A DNA stretch of 10,726 nt from Dehalococcoidia bacterium (lineage in GTDB: Bacteria > Chloroflexota > Dehalococcoidia > GIF9 > AB-539-J10): the NCBI GenBank assembly GCA_018399375.1, contig JAGYOV010000018.1, positions 1 to 10,726 on the forward strand, in the 5' to 3' direction. The notes beneath the pieces were generated by a model. The model made no database searches. It saw only the letters and a program-made list of their open reading frames with translations, and was not told the DNA's origin. Positions 7,576 through 10,726 of the stretch are shown one piece after another. The position numbers and the translations under genes are program-made. Numbering within the stretch: position 1 is the first letter of the stretch; every line of letters begins with the position of its first letter.

Positions 7576-8055
7576 ATGCCAGGTGAAATCGCAGTTACCA
7601 CTGAGGAAAAATTTCAAGACTTAATTGACGAGGATTGGGCGAGGAGAATAGCCAGGGATGTTCTGAAGGCTGAAGGATTAGTTTCTCCTTACGAAATGAG
7701 CATATTTTTCACCGATTCGGAGACGGTGCACGAGCTTAATCGAGATTATCGCGGCGTAGATGCGCCCACAGACGTAATCGCCTTTTATATGACTTACCAG
7801 ACAGAATCAGGTAAAGAAGAATTCTTTCCTTCTCCTCCCGATGGCATAGTCCACCTGGGAGAAATTATCATCTCCTATCCCCAGGCAGTGACACAGGCAA
7901 CTGAGCAGAGTCACTCCGTGGAGCAGGAATTGGCGCTGCTCATAATTCATGGCGTACTTCATCTCCTGGGATATGACCATGAAAAAGCAGAGGATGAGAG
8001 CAAGATGAGGCCAAGGGAAAGAACCTTGCTAAAGCAGATTTACCTCGAGGGATAG
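7576..8055 (+). CDS. ybeY: Endoribonuclease YbeY (16S rRNA maturation)
   Basis: YbeY is a single-strand-specific metallo-endoribonuclease needed for 16S rRNA 3'-end maturation and ribosome quality control. The 159-residue product has the family's signature HGVLHLLGYDH, whose three zinc-binding histidines are residues 125, 129 and 135. Upstream is LNRDYRGVDAPTDVIAF (54-70), the usual conserved segment before the metal site, and HLGEIIIS (93-100). Length is typical (about 150-170). The start is chosen from the AGGTGG site; starting at the GTG at 7564 would add four residues. It is transcribed divergently from mutS. In many bacteria ybeY sits beside phoH or era, but neither is in this window, so here it appears to stand alone. 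The downstream gap of 248 bases argues against tight co-transcription with the next gene. Confidence 0.95.
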   Translation: MPGEIAVTTEEKFQDLIDEDWARRIARDVLKAEGLVSPYEMSIFFTDSETVHELNRDYRGVDAPTDVIAFYMTYQTESGKEEFFPSPPDGIVHLGEIIISYPQAVTQATEQSHSVEQELALLIIHGVLHLLGYDHEKAEDESKMRPRERTLLKQIYLEG

Positions 8056-8236
8056 CAAGTGCGCAAGGCCCTCTTAGATACGAAGCAATCGCTCACCCAC
8101 CCACGATTATATGGATTTGCAATTATACAGGTAGCTATCCCTAAACTCTGGAGGAGGAATATCGCGGGCAGACAGAGCAGGACTTAAAGATAAGTTTCTT
8201 ACTCATTGCCCCATAGCATCACAGAGAATCTTGGAG

Positions 8237-8242
8237 TATAAT
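8237..8242 (+). promoter_or_regulatory. Candidate -10 box for the GYD gene
   Basis: A perfect TATAAT stands 61 bases upstream of the GYD-domain ATG. No good -35 box is seen at 16-18 bases spacing (the 17-base position reads TAGCAT), so the promoter assignment rests on the -10 box and on the 248-base gap after ybeY. Confidence 0.35.
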
Positions 8243-8287
8243 TTACATGAGCTGTTGGAAGCACTAACAGGAAGTTTTGGTAACCTA

Positions 8288-8297
8288 AAAGGAGGTG
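8288..8297 (+). promoter_or_regulatory. Strong ribosome binding site of the GYD gene
   Basis: AAAGGAGGTG is a near-complete complement of the 16S rRNA 3' end and lies 6 bases before the ATG at 8304. It fixes the start and suggests efficient translation. Confidence 0.75.
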
Positions 8298-8303
8298 GAG
8301 TAA

Positions 8304-8591
8304 ATGGCTAAGTTTATAATGCTGACAACGCTAACCGATGAAGGGAGGAGGACCATCAATGCAAACCCCGACAGGATCAAGGAGGTTAACAAAGAAGTCG
8401 GAGCGATGGGAGCAAAGGTGCTAGCCCAGTATGCTCTACTGGGACCTTATGATTTCGTCAATATCCTGGAAGCTCCCAGCAAAGAAGCTATATCAAGGGT
8501 GGCGATGGCACTGGGGGCGAGGGGTACATTGCAAACTATGACGTTAACAGCTCTGGAATTAGATGACTTCATTGACGGTCTCAAGAAGTAA
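8304..8591 (+). CDS. GYD domain-containing protein
   Basis: This small 95-residue soluble protein fits the GYD family, named for a conserved Gly-Tyr-Asp, seen here as LLGPYDFVNILEAP (45-58). The N-terminal strand MAKFIMLTTLTDEGRRTI is also typical. The predicted fold is a ferredoxin-like alpha/beta domain of the dimeric alpha-beta barrel kind. No catalytic residues or membrane segment are evident, and family members are mostly uncharacterised, so no reaction is assigned. Translation signals are very strong and a perfect TATAAT lies upstream, so it may be well expressed. It is followed after 214 bases by the MmgE/PrpD gene. GYD genes are common beside catabolic or CoA-linked genes in some anaerobes, but no functional link is shown here. 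Confidence 0.85.
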   Translation: MAKFIMLTTLTDEGRRTINANPDRIKEVNKEVGAMGAKVLAQYALLGPYDFVNILEAPSKEAISRVAMALGARGTLQTMTLTALELDDFIDGLKK

Positions 8592-8631
8592 GTTCATTCT
8601 ACTATTCCATTGGGGCCATTCAATATTTTCG

Positions 8632-8670
8632 TCCTGAAAAGTGGCTGTGCTTGCTGCCTGCTATTCAGGA
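8632..8670. repeat. Inverted repeat TCCTGAA / TTCAGGA downstream of the GYD gene
   Basis: Perfect 7-base arms (8632-8638 and 8664-8670) flank 25 bases, 40 bases after the GYD stop. It could form a stem-loop at the transcript's 3' end, but no U-tract follows, so an intrinsic terminator is not supported. The rest of the 8592-8805 gap shows no convincing gene or motif. Confidence 0.3.
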
Positions 8671-8805
8671 GTCAGGGTGTAGCCATGTTGGCGCTGACGC
8701 AGTCTTTGTGTTACCATGTGCTGCCAGTGCCGGCTCATAGTATGTATTTTCGCTGGCAAATACACAAGCGCTTCCTATGATCACATCCAGCAGCGAAGAG
8801 AAATT

Positions 8806-10215
8806 ATGAACAATGTAACACGAGAGTTAGCTAATTTTGCGGCTAATCTAAAGTATGAAGATTTACCTCCTGAAGCAGTCTACGAATCCAAGCGGCTTCT
8901 ACTCGACGCAATAGGATGCGCCCTCGCAGGAACAGGTACAGCCAAGGGAAAACATTCAATTTCACTGTCACAGAAGCTGGGGGGTACCCCCGAATCAACG
9001 GTAATTGGCACCGGAAATAAAATATCTCCACCACAGGCAGCTTTTGCCAATGGAGAGCTAATGGACGCCATGGAATATACTGCTCTGTTATCTCCCATGG
9101 GGCCTTTCGCTCCTTTTGTCATCGCGGCTCCTCTGGCAATTGCAGAGTCAGTGAAATCTTCGGGTAAGGACTTAATAACGGCCATCGCTTTATCGGGCGA
9201 GCTTTCTTCAAGAATTGTCTCAGGATTAATGGCGGGTAGAAGATTCACCCGACAAATGCCGGGGTCAGAAATGATGCTGGGTTTCCCTATCCAGGGGCAT
9301 AGCGTATACATATTTGGGGGAACGGCCGGTGCCGGTAGGATTCTAGCTCTAGGGGAAGATGATATACGCAGTGCGTTGGGAATAGCTGGTTACATGTGTC
9401 CTATCCCACTGCTGATGAAATTTGCCACTACCTTGCCTTCCTCAATGACCAAGCATCTATCAGCAGGATGGCTATCACAGGCAGAAGTGACCGCAGCTTT
9501 GCTGGCAGAAGAAGGATATCACGGCGATAAAGAAATTCTGGATGGCGACTACGGTTTCTGGAGGGCTTTTGGCTCTGATGCATGGATAGCAGAGGCAGTA
9601 AACGATAAACTCGGAAGTGAGTGGCGCTGGCCAGGAGGCAGGTTGTACTATAAACCATACCCCTGCTGTGCTGGGATGCACGATGCTCTGCACTATTTTT
9701 ACGATATAATTGAGCAAAATCATCTCAAAGCGGATGACATAGAAGAGATCCTTGCATCGTTGAGCCCGGTGGTAGAATTGCCACTGTGGCAAAACAGGCA
9801 AATAGAACTCAACGTTGAAGCTCAATTCAGTGCAGCTTATGTCTTTGCCGTTGCCGCTCATGGCATCGATATTGGAATACGGTGGCAAATGCCCGAAACC
9901 TTTAGAGACCCGACGATTATAGATTTTATGAACAGGGTCAAGATAAATTCTCGTTCTGAATATGGCAGAACGTCAGAGACCCAGCCAACTATCGAGGTCA
10001 TTGCCAGGGATAGAAATTCTGGCATTAACAAAACACTCTCCAGTGATAATATGATTCCGCATAGCGACTTTATGAGCAATGAAGATTTGATTGCCAAATT
10101 CAAAAATAATGCATCGGGCCTTTTGAGTCAACACGATACAGAAAGAGTAGCTGGTCTTATATTAAGCCTTGAAGATCTCCAGGATATTTCAGGGCTATTA
10201 CAGTTCAATGCTTAG
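8806..10215 (+). CDS. MmgE/PrpD family protein
   Basis: The 469-residue protein belongs to the family that includes 2-methylcitrate dehydratase (PrpD), MmgE and aconitate decarboxylase-type enzymes. The N-terminal all-helical domain opens with VTRELANFAANLKYEDLPPE and has LLLDAIGCALAG (31-42). Family motifs include KPYPCCAGMHDAL (283-295) and EAQFSAAYVFAVA (338-350). The usual N-G-x3-H-x2-D-x-DD and HP positions read NGELMDAMEY (82-91) and SPMGPFAP (96-103), so several residues normally linked to catalysis differ. This may mark a subfamily with another substrate. No prpB, prpC or other methylcitrate-cycle gene is nearby, so the name prpD is withheld. The start at 8806 has only a weak GAAGAGA site. 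An in-frame ATG at 8716 would add a Cys-rich 30-residue extension unlike the family and is not preferred. Confidence 0.87.
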   Translation: MNNVTRELANFAANLKYEDLPPEAVYESKRLLLDAIGCALAGTGTAKGKHSISLSQKLGGTPESTVIGTGNKISPPQAAFANGELMDAMEYTALLSPMGPFAPFVIAAPLAIAESVKSSGKDLITAIALSGELSSRIVSGLMAGRRFTRQMPGSEMMLGFPIQGHSVYIFGGTAGAGRILALGEDDIRSALGIAGYMCPIPLLMKFATTLPSSMTKHLSAGWLSQAEVTAALLAEEGYHGDKEILDGDYGFWRAFGSDAWIAEAVNDKLGSEWRWPGGRLYYKPYPCCAGMHDALHYFYDIIEQNHLKADDIEEILASLSPVVELPLWQNRQIELNVEAQFSAAYVFAVAAHGIDIGIRWQMPETFRDPTIIDFMNRVKINSRSEYGRTSETQPTIEVIARDRNSGINKTLSSDNMIPHSDFMSNEDLIAKFKNNASGLLSQHDTERVAGLILSLEDLQDISGLLQFNA

Positions 10216-10527
10216 TAGCAATTACCCAAACAGAAGACTATTACTTTACAACAAGGCCACTTAAGAAAGCTTTAATACCAGCTTAGAGCCAGGGGAAAGG
10301 GACTTCATGTTCTCCTGTTTAATTCCTTTCCATATGACGGAACTCCGTTGTGTCAAGAAACAGCTCTTCAACGATCGCATTCTACTACTTACTACTCAGC
10401 AAGGTCATTGGATTATCTATGGACAGATCCTGCAAAAATGGCATGCCTCGTCCCTCATAGATGAAGAATTTATTTCAGAGACCTGCTCTACTGGACGACA
10501 GCGCAAAATGAGTGATTTTTCACTCCA
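10216..10527. other. 312-base stretch without a convincing gene
   Basis: Between the MmgE/PrpD stop and the converging right-edge gene no recognisable gene, RNA or repeat was found. A plus-strand frame of 74 codons (10307-10531) has an AAAGGGA sequence 5 bases before its ATG, but its product shows no recognised motif and its end overlaps the converging gene's stop. It is judged doubtful and is not called as a gene. Confidence 0.5.
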
Positions 10528-10529
10528 TT
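10507..10529 (-). terminator. Possible terminator of the right-edge gene
   Basis: AATGAGTGA (10507-10515) pairs with TCACT-C-CATT (10520-10529) around TTTT, giving 9 pairs with one bulged base. Read on the minus strand, the stem begins within the stop codon of the right-edge gene and is followed by TTTTGCGC, a short U-run. This is a modest candidate. Confidence 0.3.
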
Positions 10530-10726
10530 AATTCGACAGCCCTTTATCCATTCGATAACCGCAATCAGGCATTTGCCTACCATCTATGAAAACTGTTCTA
10601 CCATCTATCTCTACGCGTCCTCTCGCCACGAGATCATGCACTACAAAAGGATACAACTTCCAATCTCCCACTTCCTTCAACTTTTCCTGAAGTCTACTAC
10701 AAAGTTGCTTGATCATTGCTTTTTGT
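10528..10726 (-). CDS. C-terminal fragment of an unrecognised protein (5' end outside window)
   Basis: The minus-strand frame is open to the right edge of the window and stops with TAA at 10530-10528, so at least 65 residues of a longer protein are visible. An ATG at 10716 lies only 10 bases from the edge and no ribosome binding site can be checked, so the true start is probably outside. The visible end is amphipathic and charged at first (KQLCSRLQEKLKEVGDWKL), then reads YPFVVHDLVARGRVEIDGRT and VFIDGRQMPDCGYRMDKG. The alternating pattern and RVEIDGRTVFIDG look like real, conserved coding sequence, probably two short beta strands. I do not recognise the family and assign no function. It converges on the MmgE/PrpD gene. 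Confidence 0.55.
   Translation of the reverse strand, partial: QKAMIKQLCSRLQEKLKEVGDWKLYPFVVHDLVARGRVEIDGRTVFIDGRQMPDCGYRMDKGLSN

Noticed and set aside
8716..8805. 30-residue Cys-rich N-terminal extension of the MmgE/PrpD protein
   Set aside because: No ribosome site, unlike the family's N-terminus; the ATG at 8806 gives the expected start and length.
8592..8805. Possible structured RNA in the gap after the GYD gene
   Set aside because: Apart from one 7-base inverted repeat, no multi-stem architecture or known riboswitch motif could be drawn.
10307..10531. 74-codon plus-strand frame near the right edge
   Set aside because: Has a passable ribosome site but no recognised motif, and its end overlaps the stop of the converging gene; kept only as a note in the intergenic entry.

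Overview
The window looks like ordinary bacterial chromosome of moderate GC content. It carries five housekeeping or metabolic genes on the minus strand, three genes on the plus strand to the right of them, and a partial gene at each edge. No rRNA, tRNA, CRISPR array, insertion sequence or phage gene was seen. MutS, the single-chain (eukaryote-like) glycyl-tRNA synthetase, a zinc-finger-less DnaJ, a GYD protein, an MmgE/PrpD protein and a CoA-ligase alpha-type protein together suggest an anaerobic Chloroflexota lineage, probably Dehalococcoidia. That placement rests on remembered resemblance of the MutS N-terminus and gene content, not on a search.

Left edge (1-534): the 3' end of an adenine deaminase gene on the plus strand, converging on the minus-strand block. 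Minus-strand block (535-7402, transcribed right to left): mutS, a compact dnaJ-like gene starting 2 bases after mutS, a carboxymuconolactone-decarboxylase-family gene, glyS (glycyl-tRNA synthetase), and a gene for an NDP-forming acyl-CoA synthetase alpha-type protein. Gaps are 2, 39, 85 and 115 bases, all on one strand, so a single long transcript is plausible. Its members span DNA repair, protein folding, translation and CoA-ester metabolism, so co-transcription does not imply one pathway.

The divergent region (7403-7575) separates mutS from ybeY. It holds overlapping candidate promoters pointing both ways. The plus-strand side carries ybeY (16S rRNA maturation endonuclease), a GYD-domain gene with a very strong ribosome binding site and a perfect TATAAT upstream, and an MmgE/PrpD-family gene. 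The 200-250 base gaps between these three suggest separate transcription. After a 312-base stretch with nothing convincing, a minus-strand gene of unrecognised function runs off the right edge.

No clearly new system was found. The points most worth a second look are the minimal DnaJ coupled to mutS, the orphan CoA-ligase alpha-type protein with a possible short leader ORF ending 4 bases before its start, the altered active-site region of the MmgE/PrpD protein, and the unidentified conserved-looking C-terminus at the right edge.
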